DNA of 64,000 nt from the NCBI RefSeq assembly GCF_029892425.1, contig NZ_JARXWB010000012.1, positions 124,001 through 188,000 on the forward strand, given 5' to 3'. Shown piece by piece: positions 51,074 through 59,298 of this stretch; within the stretch, counting starts at the first letter, position 1, and every line of letters starts with the position of its first letter. This stretch comes from Bradyrhizobium sp. BR13661. GTDB lineage: Bacteria; Pseudomonadota; Alphaproteobacteria; Rhizobiales; Xanthobacteraceae. Position numbers and translations under genes: made by a program. The notes beneath the pieces were generated by a model that was not told the DNA's origin, did no database searches, and saw nothing but the letters and a program-made list of their open reading frames with translations.

Positions 51074-51670
51074 TTATTCGCGCCAGCATTCATTCCGGAT
51101 CACACGCACGAGCTGGCGGCCGTGATAGTCCGCGCTGCCGGCGTTGAGGATAGTCACATCGGCACTGGCCGATGCGTCTCCGACACTGCGTGTGAGCCGG
51201 TCGGCGATATTCCCGTCGCTGTTGCGCGCACGCGCGGCAAGGCGCTGCGCCAGCACGTCCGGCGGCGCCGTGATCGCGACCACGACGACATTGGCATAGG
51301 CCCGGCGCAGGGCGCTGATCACCGTGCGCGAGACATTGACCACCACGGCGCGCCCCGCGCGGATGTCGTCGTTGATCTGCAGCGGTAGCGCATAGGAATG
51401 GCCATGTGCGTCCCAATGCACGGCGAAATCGCCGTGATCGCGAGCACGGGCGAATTCGTCCGGACTCACCGCAATATTGTCTTCGTCGGCCGAGGACGCG
51501 CGCGTCACGACACGGCGCGGGAAGACGATTTCGTGATCGTCGGCGCAGGCGGCTTGCGCCAACCGCAGCAGCGTGTCCTTGCCGGCACCGCTTGGGCCCA
51601 CCACGAGCACGAGCCGCCCCGGACCAATCGCGCCCGCTTGCCCTGCCTCCGTCGCGACCGCCTCGCTCAT
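51074..51670 (-). CDS. phnN: Ribose 1,5-bisphosphate phosphokinase PhnN
   Basis: 198 aa. The guanylate-kinase-like fold has Walker A VGPSGAGKDTLL at about residue 24, and FPRRVVTRASSADEDN and VSRTVISALRRAYANVVVVA. PhnN phosphorylates ribose 1,5-bisphosphate to PRPP, completing salvage of the sugar from C-P lyase. Its start overlaps the phnM stop by four bases (ATGA). Confidence 0.95.
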   Translation of the reverse strand: MSEAVATEAGQAGAIGPGRLVLVVGPSGAGKDTLLRLAQAACADDHEIVFPRRVVTRASSADEDNIAVSPDEFARARDHGDFAVHWDAHGHSYALPLQINDDIRAGRAVVVNVSRTVISALRRAYANVVVVAITAPPDVLAQRLAARARNSDGNIADRLTRSVGDASASADVTILNAGSADYHGRQLVRVIRNECWRE

Positions 51671-52818
51671 GCGACGCGGCTCCCTTCGCGCCAGACGCTG
51701 CGGACAACAGGAACGCTACCGGCCACATGCACGCGGATCAGGTCGGCACGCTTACCGACCGCGATCTCGCCGCGATCGGTGAGGCCGACAGCATCGGCGG
51801 GCGCCTTGGTCACGGTGCGGACCGCCGCCGGCAGGCTGATCGACGGCGCATGCTCGGGCAGTTGCAGCGCGCCCATCAGCAGGCTGGATGGGATGTAGTC
51901 CGACGACAGGATATCGAGCAGGCCTTCGCGCGCGAGATCGATCGCGGCGATGTTGCCGGAGTGCGAGCCGCCACGCACGACGTTGGGCGCCCCCATCAGG
52001 ATGTCGATGCCGGCCTGGTGCAGGCCGCGCGCGGCCTCGATCGTGGTCGGGAATTCCGCCACCGCGACACCGTCACGCACGGCGTCGGCGACGTTCTCCT
52101 CGGTGGTGTCGTCATGACTCGCCAGCGGAATTTTGTACTGATGCGCCAGCGCTACGATCTCGCGCATATTGGCCGCGGCATACTTCGTCTGGTAATCGAA
52201 GCGCCTCGCGAACAATACGTCGAGCTCGGCATCGGTCATGCCGCCGCCCTTGCCCCGGTAATAGTCGCGCAGCTTGACCTCGTCGCGGAACTGGCGCTGG
52301 CCGGGCGTGTGGTCCATCAGCGACATCAGCTTGACGTCGGGCCGATCGATCAGCTCCTTGGCCTCCTCGACCACGCTCGGCATCGGGATCTCGCAGCGAA
52401 GATGCAGGAAGTGGTCGGCGCGCAGCAGATTGCCGGCGCGCGCAGTGGTGATCGCCGCTGCGAGCACGCCGGCACGGCCATCGACCTCCTCGGCACCGTC
52501 CTCGCGCCACACCCGGAGCGAATCGAACACGGTGGTGATGCCTGAGGTCGCAAGCTGGCCATCATAGGAGATCACCGCGGCGACCGGATTCCAGAACACC
52601 TTTGGGCGCGGCACGTAATGCGCTTCGAGATGGTCGGTGTGGAGCTCGATCAGGCCGGGCATGATGAGGTCACCGCCGGCGTCCTCTGCGCCCGCGGGGG
52701 CCCTGCCCTCGCCGATCTCGGCAATGCGTCCGTCAGTGAGGGCAAGCCAGCCCTGTTCGATCACCCGGTCAGCCAGCACGATTCTGGCGTTGGCGATGAC
52801 GGTATCCTTCGGCTTCAT
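51667..52818 (-). CDS. phnM: Alpha-D-ribose 1-methylphosphonate 5-triphosphate diphosphatase PhnM
   Basis: 383 aa. Amidohydrolase fold with metal ligands in ELHTDHLEAHYVPRP, HLRCEI, SLMDHTPGQ and ASHDDTTEENV. This matches E. coli PhnM, which removes pyrophosphate from the PhnGHI product so that PhnJ can act. The C-terminal GLTDRGEIAVGKRADL is typical of amidohydrolases. It lies 12 bases after phnL and overlaps phnN. A second, divergent phnM-type gene lies at the right edge of the window. Confidence 0.95.
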   Translation of the reverse strand: MKPKDTVIANARIVLADRVIEQGWLALTDGRIAEIGEGRAPAGAEDAGGDLIMPGLIELHTDHLEAHYVPRPKVFWNPVAAVISYDGQLATSGITTVFDSLRVWREDGAEEVDGRAGVLAAAITTARAGNLLRADHFLHLRCEIPMPSVVEEAKELIDRPDVKLMSLMDHTPGQRQFRDEVKLRDYYRGKGGGMTDAELDVLFARRFDYQTKYAAANMREIVALAHQYKIPLASHDDTTEENVADAVRDGVAVAEFPTTIEAARGLHQAGIDILMGAPNVVRGGSHSGNIAAIDLAREGLLDILSSDYIPSSLLMGALQLPEHAPSISLPAAVRTVTKAPADAVGLTDRGEIAVGKRADLIRVHVAGSVPVVRSVWREGSRVA

Positions 52819-52830
52819 ATTCCCTGTCCT

Positions 52831-53541
52831 TCAGGCCGCGGCGGCAAAGCTGGTGACGTCGACGATGCGGTCGGCAATCAAATGGCGGATTTCGTCGTCA
52901 TGGACAATTGCGACCATGGCGACGCCCTGGCGCTTCTTCTCGGCAACCAGCTCGACCACCACGGCGCGGTTGGCCGCATCGAGCGAGGCAGTCGGCTCGT
53001 CGAGCAGCAGAATCGGCAGATCCGAGATGAAGCCGCGCGCGATGTTGACGCGCTGCTGCTCGCCGCCGGAGAAGGTCGCGGGCGGAAGCTGCCAGAGCCG
53101 TTCGGGGATATTGAGGCGATGCAGGAGCTCGCCGGCACGCGCATGCGCATCAGCGCGCGTCATGCCATTGACGATCAGCGGCTCCGCAACGACGTCGATG
53201 GTTGCAACACGCGGCACGGCGCGAAGGAACTGGCTGACATAGCCGATCGTCGCGCGGCGGACATTGAGGACTTGCCGAGGCTCGGCGGTGGCCAGATCAA
53301 TCACCTCGCCGCGATGGCGGATGCCGATGCGGCCGGAATCGCAGCGGTAATTGCCGAAGATCATCTTGAGGATCGACGATTTTCCGGCGCCTGACGGCCC
53401 CGAGAGCACGACGCACTCCCCCGCCTGAACCTGAAAGGTCACGCCGCGCACGACAGGCAATTCGATGCCGCCCTGCAGATGCATGGTAAAGGTCTTGTTG
53501 GCGTCAGCGACTTCGATCATGGCGGACATCGGAGCACTCAT
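52831..53541 (-). CDS. phnL: Phosphonate C-P lyase ATP-binding protein PhnL
   Basis: 236 aa; a start at 53520 (MIEVADANKTF) is also plausible and fits the E. coli length better. ABC-ATPase motifs: GPSGAGKSS, FSGGEQQRVN and LLLDEPTASLDA. PhnL belongs to the C-P lyase complex with PhnK but is not a transporter ATPase. In cryo-EM of the E. coli complex, PhnK and PhnL form a heterodimer on the core. It follows phnK by 10 bases. Confidence 0.94.
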   Translation of the reverse strand: MSAPMSAMIEVADANKTFTMHLQGGIELPVVRGVTFQVQAGECVVLSGPSGAGKSSILKMIFGNYRCDSGRIGIRHRGEVIDLATAEPRQVLNVRRATIGYVSQFLRAVPRVATIDVVAEPLIVNGMTRADAHARAGELLHRLNIPERLWQLPPATFSGGEQQRVNIARGFISDLPILLLDEPTASLDAANRAVVVELVAEKKRQGVAMVAIVHDDEIRHLIADRIVDVTSFAAAA

Positions 53542-53551
53542 GTTGAAAAGC

Positions 53552-54343
53552 TTATGGCGGCAAAATCGAGGAGACGAGGAGCTGGGTATAGGGCTCGCGG
53601 GGATCGTCGAGCACCTGGTCGGTGAGGCCTGTTTCGATGACGCGGCCGCCCTTCATCACCATCACGCGATGCGAGAGAAGGCGCGCGACCGCGAGATCGT
53701 GGGTGACGATGACGACGGCGAGATGCAGTTCGGCGACGAGATTGCGCAGGAGATCGAGCAGGCGGGCCTGCACGGACACATCAAGCCCGCCCGTCGGCTC
53801 GTCCATGAACACCAGCCGCGGCTCGGTGACGAGGTTGCGCGCGATCTGGAGGCGCTGGCGCATTCCGCCCGAATAGGTGCGTGGCGCATCGTCGATGCGC
53901 GCGACGTCGATCTCGACGCGGGTGAGCCAGTCGGATGCGCTCTCGCGAATGCGGCCGTAATGGTTCCAGCCCACCGCCATGAGCCGCTCGCCGACATTGG
54001 CGCCGGCCGAAACCGCCATGCGCAGACCCTGCGCCGGATCCTGATGCACGAAACCCCAATCGGTGCGGAACAGGAGGCGCCGTTCGGCCTCGCCGAGGGC
54101 GGCGAGATCGCGGGTCACGCCGTCGCGCATCCGGTAGGACACCTGCCCGCTGCTGGCGGCGAGCTGGCCCGACAGCAGCTGCAACAGGGTCGATTTGCCC
54201 GAACCGGATTCGCCGACGATCGCCAGCACTTCGCCGGAATAGAGCGCGAACGACACATCCCGGCAGGCGACGATGCGGCCATAGGATTTGCTGAGCGCGT
54301 TGGCGATCAACAGCGGCCGATCGGTTTCCGGAAGATCAGCCAT
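53552..54343 (-). CDS. phnK: Phosphonate C-P lyase ATP-binding protein PhnK
   Basis: 263 aa from the ATG at 54343 (GGGAAAG upstream); the in-frame extension to 54406 lies within phnJ. ABC motifs: GESGSGKST, YSGGMRQR, VFMDEPTGGLDV and IVTHDLAV. The insertion VHQDPAQGLRM after the Q-loop is typical of PhnK. It overlaps the phnJ stop by eight bases and works with PhnL on the C-P lyase core. Confidence 0.95.
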   Translation of the reverse strand: MADLPETDRPLLIANALSKSYGRIVACRDVSFALYSGEVLAIVGESGSGKSTLLQLLSGQLAASSGQVSYRMRDGVTRDLAALGEAERRLLFRTDWGFVHQDPAQGLRMAVSAGANVGERLMAVGWNHYGRIRESASDWLTRVEIDVARIDDAPRTYSGGMRQRLQIARNLVTEPRLVFMDEPTGGLDVSVQARLLDLLRNLVAELHLAVVIVTHDLAVARLLSHRVMVMKGGRVIETGLTDQVLDDPREPYTQLLVSSILPP

Positions 54344-55256
54344 TTTCTTTCCCTTGTGCTTCTGCTTGTGCTTCTCCTTGCGCCTTGTCCTTGTAAGGCG
54401 CAGCACTCAGGGCCCCGTGATGGCCGGCGGCCTGACGCCCCTCGCAGTAGTCGGTGTCGGAGCAGACGAACATGCGGCTGCCCTTGTCGTCGGTGACGAT
54501 CTCGTCGAGGTAGGAATTTTCGGCGCCGCACAGCGCGCAGGGCGCGTTGAAACGATACGGCTCGAACGGGTGATCCTCGAAATCGAGCGACACCACCTGG
54601 GTATAGGGCGGAATCGCATAGATGCGCTTCTCCCGGCCGGCGCCGAACAATTGCAGCGCCGGGCAATTGTCCATCTTCGGATTGTCGAATTTCGGCGTCG
54701 GCGACGGATCCATCACGTAGCGCGCATTCACCTTCACCGGATAGGCGTAGGCGGTGGCGATGTGGCCAAAGCGGGCGATGTCCTCGTATAGCTTCACATG
54801 CATCAGGCCGTATTCGGCGAGCGCATGCATGCGACGCGTCTCGGTCTCGCGCGGCTCGAGGAAGCGCAGCGGCTCCGGGATCGGCACCTGATAGACCAGC
54901 ACCTGGTTCGCGTGCAGCGACGTTTCCGGAATGCGGTGGCGGGTCTGGATCACGGTCGCCTCCTCCGTGGACGTCGTGGTCGCGACGCCGGCGGTCTTGG
55001 CGAAGAATTTGCGGATCGAGATCGCGTTGGTGGTGTCGTCGGAGCCCTGGTCGATCACCTTCAGCACGTCATGCGGCCCCAGGATCGCGGCGGTCACCTG
55101 GACGCCGCCGGTGCCCCAGCCATAAGGCATCGGCATTTCGCGGCTGGCGAACGGCACTTGATAACCGGGGATCGCGATCGCCTTCAGGATCGCGCGGCGG
55201 ATCATCCGCTTGGTCTGTTCGTCGAGATAGGCGAAGTTGTAGGCGGGCGCGTTCAT
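54336..55256 (-). CDS. phnJ: Carbon-phosphorus lyase subunit PhnJ
   Basis: 306 aa. The [4Fe-4S] and radical cysteines have exactly the E. coli spacing: C-x2-C (CALCGAEN), 21 residues to the third C, then x5 to the fourth (FVCSDTDYC). PhnJ is the radical-SAM C-P lyase that cleaves ribose 1-methylphosphonate 5-phosphate to methane and cyclic ribose phosphate. The C-terminus carries a Gln/Glu/Ala-rich tail (KAQGEAQAEAQGKENG) that I do not expect in most PhnJ. Its start overlaps the phnI stop (ATGA). Confidence 0.97.
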   Translation of the reverse strand: MNAPAYNFAYLDEQTKRMIRRAILKAIAIPGYQVPFASREMPMPYGWGTGGVQVTAAILGPHDVLKVIDQGSDDTTNAISIRKFFAKTAGVATTTSTEEATVIQTRHRIPETSLHANQVLVYQVPIPEPLRFLEPRETETRRMHALAEYGLMHVKLYEDIARFGHIATAYAYPVKVNARYVMDPSPTPKFDNPKMDNCPALQLFGAGREKRIYAIPPYTQVVSLDFEDHPFEPYRFNAPCALCGAENSYLDEIVTDDKGSRMFVCSDTDYCEGRQAAGHHGALSAAPYKDKAQGEAQAEAQGKENG

Positions 55257-56368
55257 TCCGCGGCCTCCTTCATGGCATCGGGCGCGTTGGCCTCGGCTGA
55301 GGCTTCGGCAAATTCCTTCCGGAGCTTGCGTAAGAGGCCGAGCTCGGACTGGAAGTCGACGTAATGCGGCAGCTTCAGATGCTCGACGAAGCCGGTCGCC
55401 TGGACGTTGTCCGAATGCGACAACACGAATTCTTCATCTTGCGCCGGGGCTCCGGCCTCTTCACCGAGCTCGCGGGCACGCAGCGCCCGGTCGACCAGCG
55501 CCATCGACATGGTCTTGCGCTCGCTCTGGCCGAAGGCAAGGCCATAGCCGCGGGTGAAGCACGGCGCTTCCGTCGCCGATCCCTTGAACTGGTTGACCAT
55601 CTGGCACTCCGTCAGCTCGATCGAGCCGAGCGGCACGGCAAAACCAACCTCTTCGGCTGCGAACTCGACCTCGACATCGCCGAAGCGGATCTCGCCAACG
55701 AAGGGATGATTGCGGCCATAGCCGCGCTGGGTGGAATAGCCCATCGCCAGCAGAAAGCCTTCATCGCCACGCGCGAGATTTTGCAGGCGCAGGTCGCGAT
55801 CTGCCGGGAAGTTCAGCGGCTCACGGGTGAGATCGCCGACGCTGGCGCCATCCTCGGCTTGCGGCGAGGTCTCGATCAACCCGTCGCGGCCGAGAATATC
55901 GGTCACGCGCGGGGTTGCCGCTGATGACGCCTCCGATGTCGCCGGCGCCTCGGGCACAAAGCCTTCGGCCAACGATGGATCGAGCAGGCGATGCGTGTAG
56001 TCGAAGGTCGGCCCGAGGATCTGGCCGCCCGGAATGTCCTTGAAGGTCGCAGACACCCGCCGCCGCACGCGCATCGCACCGGTGTTGACGGGCTCGCTGG
56101 CGCCGAAGCGCGGCAAGGTGGCGCGGAAGGCGCGGACCAGGAAGATCGCCTCGATCAGATCGCCACGCGCCTGCTTGATCGCCAGCGCCGCGAGTTCGCG
56201 GTCATAGAGCGAGCCTTCGCTCATGACGCGATCGACGGCGAGCCCAAGCTGTTCCGAGATCTGGTCGAGAGAAACTTCCGCAACGCCCTGGTCACCGCGC
56301 CGTGCGTTGGCAAGCAGGCGATGGGCGTTCTCGATGGCGCGTTCGCCGCCCTTGACTGCGACATACAT
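55253..56368 (-). CDS. phnI: Phosphonate C-P lyase core subunit PhnI
   Basis: 371 aa, the family length. Opens MYVAVKGGERAIENAHRLLA; contains SLYDRELAALAIKQARGDLI and MGYSTQRGYGRNHPFVGEIR. PhnI is the nucleosidase-like core subunit that joins phosphonate to ribose triphosphate with PhnG, H and L. It lies 3 bases from phnH. It overlaps phnJ. Confidence 0.96.
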   Translation of the reverse strand: MYVAVKGGERAIENAHRLLANARRGDQGVAEVSLDQISEQLGLAVDRVMSEGSLYDRELAALAIKQARGDLIEAIFLVRAFRATLPRFGASEPVNTGAMRVRRRVSATFKDIPGGQILGPTFDYTHRLLDPSLAEGFVPEAPATSEASSAATPRVTDILGRDGLIETSPQAEDGASVGDLTREPLNFPADRDLRLQNLARGDEGFLLAMGYSTQRGYGRNHPFVGEIRFGDVEVEFAAEEVGFAVPLGSIELTECQMVNQFKGSATEAPCFTRGYGLAFGQSERKTMSMALVDRALRARELGEEAGAPAQDEEFVLSHSDNVQATGFVEHLKLPHYVDFQSELGLLRKLRKEFAEASAEANAPDAMKEAAE

Positions 56369-56371
56369 GCG

Positions 56372-56980
56372 TCAGACTCCCATGCTCGTAACGCGGATCG
56401 TGCGCGGGATCGCGACCACGGCATCATCGGCGACCAGAACCACGTCGATGCCGCGCGGAAACAGCGTCTCGTTGATGCGCAGGAGCTCGAACAGGTCGAA
56501 GGGCTTGAAGGAGGCCTGGAGCGTTGCGACACCGTCGATGCCGGGACCGCGCAGTTCGAAACTGCGACCAAAGTCCAGGCTCTCGACCTGAATGATCACC
56601 GTGGTCGAACGGTCAGGATATTCGTTGGTGCCGAGCGCGAAACGCTGGAGATCAGGCAGCAACACGCCGTCGCTGATCAGCGCGAAGGCCGCAATCGAGG
56701 AGTCCTGGATCACCGGCGCGCCGGTGTGGAACTTGAGCCACTTCAAGACGTCGGTGCTCTCCGACATCCGCGGATCCAGCCAGAGCGGTGTGTCGTGGTC
56801 GAACAGCGTCAGCGCGATCGCGGCCACGCCGCGCATCATCGGTCCGGCCGTTCCCGCCATCGGCACGATGCGCTGGACCGCACCTGGCCGCGCCATCGCG
56901 TCCATGACCGAGCGAAAGGTCGATTGCGCCGACAACACCTTGTCGACGAACCCCGGCGGCAGTTCCGCAATCGTGGTCAT
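56372..56980 (-). CDS. phnH: Phosphonate C-P lyase core subunit PhnH
   Basis: 202 aa from the ATG at 56980 (GAGG upstream); 13 earlier in-frame codons lie inside phnG. Landmarks: STFRSVMDAMARPGAVQRI, LTLFDHDTPLWLDPRM and GPGIDGVATLQ. PhnH forms the PhnG2H2I2J2 core with its neighbours. It is 4 bases after phnG and 3 bases before phnI. Confidence 0.95.
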   Translation of the reverse strand: MTTIAELPPGFVDKVLSAQSTFRSVMDAMARPGAVQRIVPMAGTAGPMMRGVAAIALTLFDHDTPLWLDPRMSESTDVLKWLKFHTGAPVIQDSSIAAFALISDGVLLPDLQRFALGTNEYPDRSTTVIIQVESLDFGRSFELRGPGIDGVATLQASFKPFDLFELLRINETLFPRGIDVVLVADDAVVAIPRTIRVTSMGV

Positions 56981-56984
56981 GGCC

Positions 56985-57440
56985 TCACCCCTCACCGCGC
57001 ACCATGGTGTAGAAATCAACTTTCGTCGCAGCGGTCTCTTCCGCCGCCTGCTTGCGTCGAATCATAAGCTGCTCGCGCAACGGCGCGATTACGTCGCGCT
57101 CGACGGCGGCACCAAATTCGCGCGACTGCGCCAGTGCGTCGCACAAGGCGATCAGCCGCGCCTTCTGGCCGTCGCGCCCGAGCGTGTAGCCGAAGCCGAC
57201 CTCGCCGCTGGCAAGCCGCACCGCCGCACGCGACACGGTGGCTTCACCGAGATTGAACGGTGCGCCGTCGCCGCCGACCCGGCCGCGCAGCATCACCAGA
57301 CCGTTCTCCGGTTCGCGCAGATCCTGATGCCCGGGCAAGGGGATCGTGCGGAGGCGGGCGGCGATCTCGCCCGCCTCCGCGTGCGCCAGCACGGCCATTG
57401 CGGCCTGGCGCTGGGCTTGCTGCATATTGTGCTGGGTCAC
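56985..57440 (-). CDS. phnG: Phosphonate C-P lyase core subunit PhnG
   Basis: 151 aa from a GTG at 57440 with GAGAG upstream; an ATG five codons later is less well placed. Contains RQAAMAVLAHAEAGEIAARL and VMLRGRVGGDGAPFNLGEAT. The first gene of the phn core operon, immediately downstream of the PhnF-type operator and PHO box. Confidence 0.94.
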   Translation of the reverse strand: MTQHNMQQAQRQAAMAVLAHAEAGEIAARLRTIPLPGHQDLREPENGLVMLRGRVGGDGAPFNLGEATVSRAAVRLASGEVGFGYTLGRDGQKARLIALCDALAQSREFGAAVERDVIAPLREQLMIRRKQAAEETAATKVDFYTMVRGEG

Positions 57441-57465
57441 CGAATCTCTCGACTCTTGCCGAATT

Positions 57466-57493
57466 CAAGTTGTCTATGATAATAGACAACTTG
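57466..57493. promoter_or_regulatory. PhnF-type operator: perfect 12-4-12 inverted repeat
   Basis: The arms CAAGTTGTCTAT and ATAGACAACTTG are perfectly complementary, separated by GATA. The site lies 26 bases before the phnG start and 65 bases before the phnF start. GTCTAT / ATAGAC halves are typical of HutC/GntR regulators. It is the best candidate binding site of PhnF, repressing phnG and perhaps phnF. Confidence 0.85.
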
Positions 57494-57506
57494 ATAAGGA
57501 AACGCC

Positions 57507-57524
57507 ATGACTGTTTCGTGACAA
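57507..57524 (-). promoter_or_regulatory. PHO box upstream of phnG
   Basis: TTGTCACGAAACAGTCAT on the minus strand matches 14 of 18 positions of the E. coli consensus, with two half-sites 11 bp apart. It lies 67 bases before phnG, upstream of the PhnF operator, as expected for a PhoB activator site replacing the -35 region. TATCAA at about the right spacing could be the -10. Confidence 0.72.
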
Positions 57525-57557
57525 ACGTGTGATTTTCAGGCTAGGTTCGCCGTCGAC

Positions 57558-58286
57558 ATGAGCATGCAGGACACCGCCTCTTCCGGCGTCGCGCTGTGGC
57601 GCCTCGTTGCCGACGGCATCGAGCGCGGCATCGCCGACGGCCGTTTTGCCGCAGGCGACAAGCTGCCGGGCGAGATGGAGATCGCCGAAACCTATCGCGT
57701 CAACAGGCACACCGTGCGGCGCGCGCTCGCAGCCCTTGCCGAGCGTGGTCTCGTGCGTGCCGAGCGCGGCAGCGGAACCTATGTCGAGGCGCAGAAGCTC
57801 GCTTATCCCTTGCGCTCGCGCACGCGCTTCTCGGAGATCGTCGGCGCCGAAGGCCGCGAGCCGCACGGCCGGTTGATCGAAGCATCGGAAGATGTCGCGA
57901 CCCGCGAGCTCGCGCGGGAATTGGGATTGAAGACCGGCGCGCCGCTGGTCCGGATCGAGGCCATCCGCCTCGCCGATCGCACACCGATCTGCGTCTCCAC
58001 GACCTGGCTGTCGGCCGAGCTGTTTCCCGGCGCCGGCACGGTGTTTTCAGCCACGCGCTCGATGACCAAGATGCTCGAACACTACGGTATCAGCGATTAT
58101 CGCCGCGGCGCGACGCGCATCACCGCCGGCATCGTCGATGCGACCGATGCCGCACGGCTCGATTTGCCGCTGGGGCGGCCGATTCTGGTGGTCGACGCCA
58201 CCGACCTCGATCTCGAGGGCAAGCCGCTGGTGACGAAACATTCGCGCTTTGCGGCGGAGCGGGTGGAGTTTGTGGTGGAGCCGTAG
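57558..58286 (+). CDS. phnF: GntR/HutC-family phosphonate regulator PhnF
   Basis: 242 aa. Winged-helix at residues 10-75 (RLVADGIERGIADGRFAAGD, KLPGEMEIAETYRVNRHTVR), then a UTRA/chorismate-lyase-like ligand domain (TRFSEIVGAEGREPHGRLIE, PLGRPILVVDATDLDLEGKP). Divergent from phnG. PhnF represses phn genes until a phosphonate or degradation product binds; that role is established in mycobacteria and assumed here. Ribosome-binding site is weak. Confidence 0.94.
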   Translation: MSMQDTASSGVALWRLVADGIERGIADGRFAAGDKLPGEMEIAETYRVNRHTVRRALAALAERGLVRAERGSGTYVEAQKLAYPLRSRTRFSEIVGAEGREPHGRLIEASEDVATRELARELGLKTGAPLVRIEAIRLADRTPICVSTTWLSAELFPGAGTVFSATRSMTKMLEHYGISDYRRGATRITAGIVDATDAARLDLPLGRPILVVDATDLDLEGKPLVTKHSRFAAERVEFVVEP

Positions 58287-58290
58287 GCTC

Positions 58291-58446
58291 TTTTCCCTCT
58301 CCCCTTGCGGGAGAGGGTGGCTCGGCCGCGGTAGCGGCGAGACGGGTGAGGGGTTCTCTCCGCGAACCCCATTCGATTCGACTTTGCCGAGGCCTGCCCC
58401 TCATCCGGCGCTTCGCGCCACCTTCTCCCGCAGGGGGAGAAGGGAA
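58291..58446. repeat. Dispersed repeat between phnF and phnE
   Basis: Two hairpins: CCCTCTCCC / GGGAGAGGG at 58295-58317 and CCTTCTCCC / GGGAGAAGG at 58421-58443, with GTGAGGGGTTCTC and CCCCTCATCCGGCGC between. I recognise this as a common intergenic element in Bradyrhizobium and related genomes. It lies between convergent genes and probably prevents read-through. Confidence 0.75.
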
Positions 58447-58452
58447 GAAAGA

Positions 58453-59298
58453 TTAAGCCACAGCCCGCTTACCAATGATCGCAAAGCGCAGCTTGCCCGA
58501 GATGAAATCGATCGCGGCAACCGCGACCAGGATCATCAGGATCAGGAACGACACCCTCTGCCATTCCAGCACGCGGATCTGCTCGGCGAGCTGGAGGCCG
58601 ATGCCACCGGCGCCGACGATACCGATGATGGTGGCCGAGCGCGTGTTCGATTCGATGAAATAGAGCACCTGGCCGGCTATGACGGGCAGCACCTGCGGCA
58701 TCAGGCCGAAGCGAATCTCGTGCAGCGCGCTGCCGCCTGAGGCGCGAATGCCCTCGACCTGCTTCTGGTCGGCGCCTTCGATCGCCTCCGAGAAGAGCTT
58801 TCCGAAGGCGCCGAAATCCGACACGGCAATCGCGAGCACACCGGCGAACGGACCGAGCCCGACCACGTTGATCCACACCAGCGCCCAGATCAGCGTATCA
58901 ACGCCGCGGATCGAATCGAGGAACCGCCGCACCGGGAAGCGGACGATGCCGGGCACGATATTGCGCGCCGCAAACAAGCTGACGGGCAGCGCCAGCAGGG
59001 CGGCGAGCGTGGTGCCGAGCAGCGCGATCGACAGCGTCTCGCCCAGCGCCTTCAGATAGAGCGGCAGCGACGAGCCGGGATCGGGCGGGATCATCATCAT
59101 GCTGATCCAGCCGAGCTGGCTCAGCCCCGCGATGAAACGCGACGGCGAGAAATCGAGATCGACCAGGCCGAACACGAAGATCGCAAGCGCCGCGACGAGC
59201 ATCGCCGGCGTCGCCAACTGTGCCGATGCCGGGCGGTTGAAGACATCAGGGTAGCGCGCGCGGAGTTCCGCGGTGTTGACGTCCTGCGGCTTGCTCAA
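58453..59298 (-). CDS. phnE: Phosphonate ABC transporter permease PhnE (second)
   Basis: 281 aa with six hydrophobic segments. The cytoplasmic coupling loop is GIRASGGSALHEIRFGLMPQVLP, an EAA-like motif of the PhnE family, preceded by SEAIEGADQKQVE. It overlaps the upstream phnE stop by four bases (ATGA). The two permeases form the heterodimeric channel for phosphonate uptake. Confidence 0.94.
   Translation of the reverse strand: MSKPQDVNTAELRARYPDVFNRPASAQLATPAMLVAALAIFVFGLVDLDFSPSRFIAGLSQLGWISMMMIPPDPGSSLPLYLKALGETLSIALLGTTLAALLALPVSLFAARNIVPGIVRFPVRRFLDSIRGVDTLIWALVWINVVGLGPFAGVLAIAVSDFGAFGKLFSEAIEGADQKQVEGIRASGGSALHEIRFGLMPQVLPVIAGQVLYFIESNTRSATIIGIVGAGGIGLQLAEQIRVLEWQRVSFLILMILVAVAAIDFISGKLRFAIIGKRAVA

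Noticed and set aside
51406..52545. 379-codon plus-strand frame through phnN/phnM
   Set aside because: Arg-rich antisense shadow of two well supported genes.
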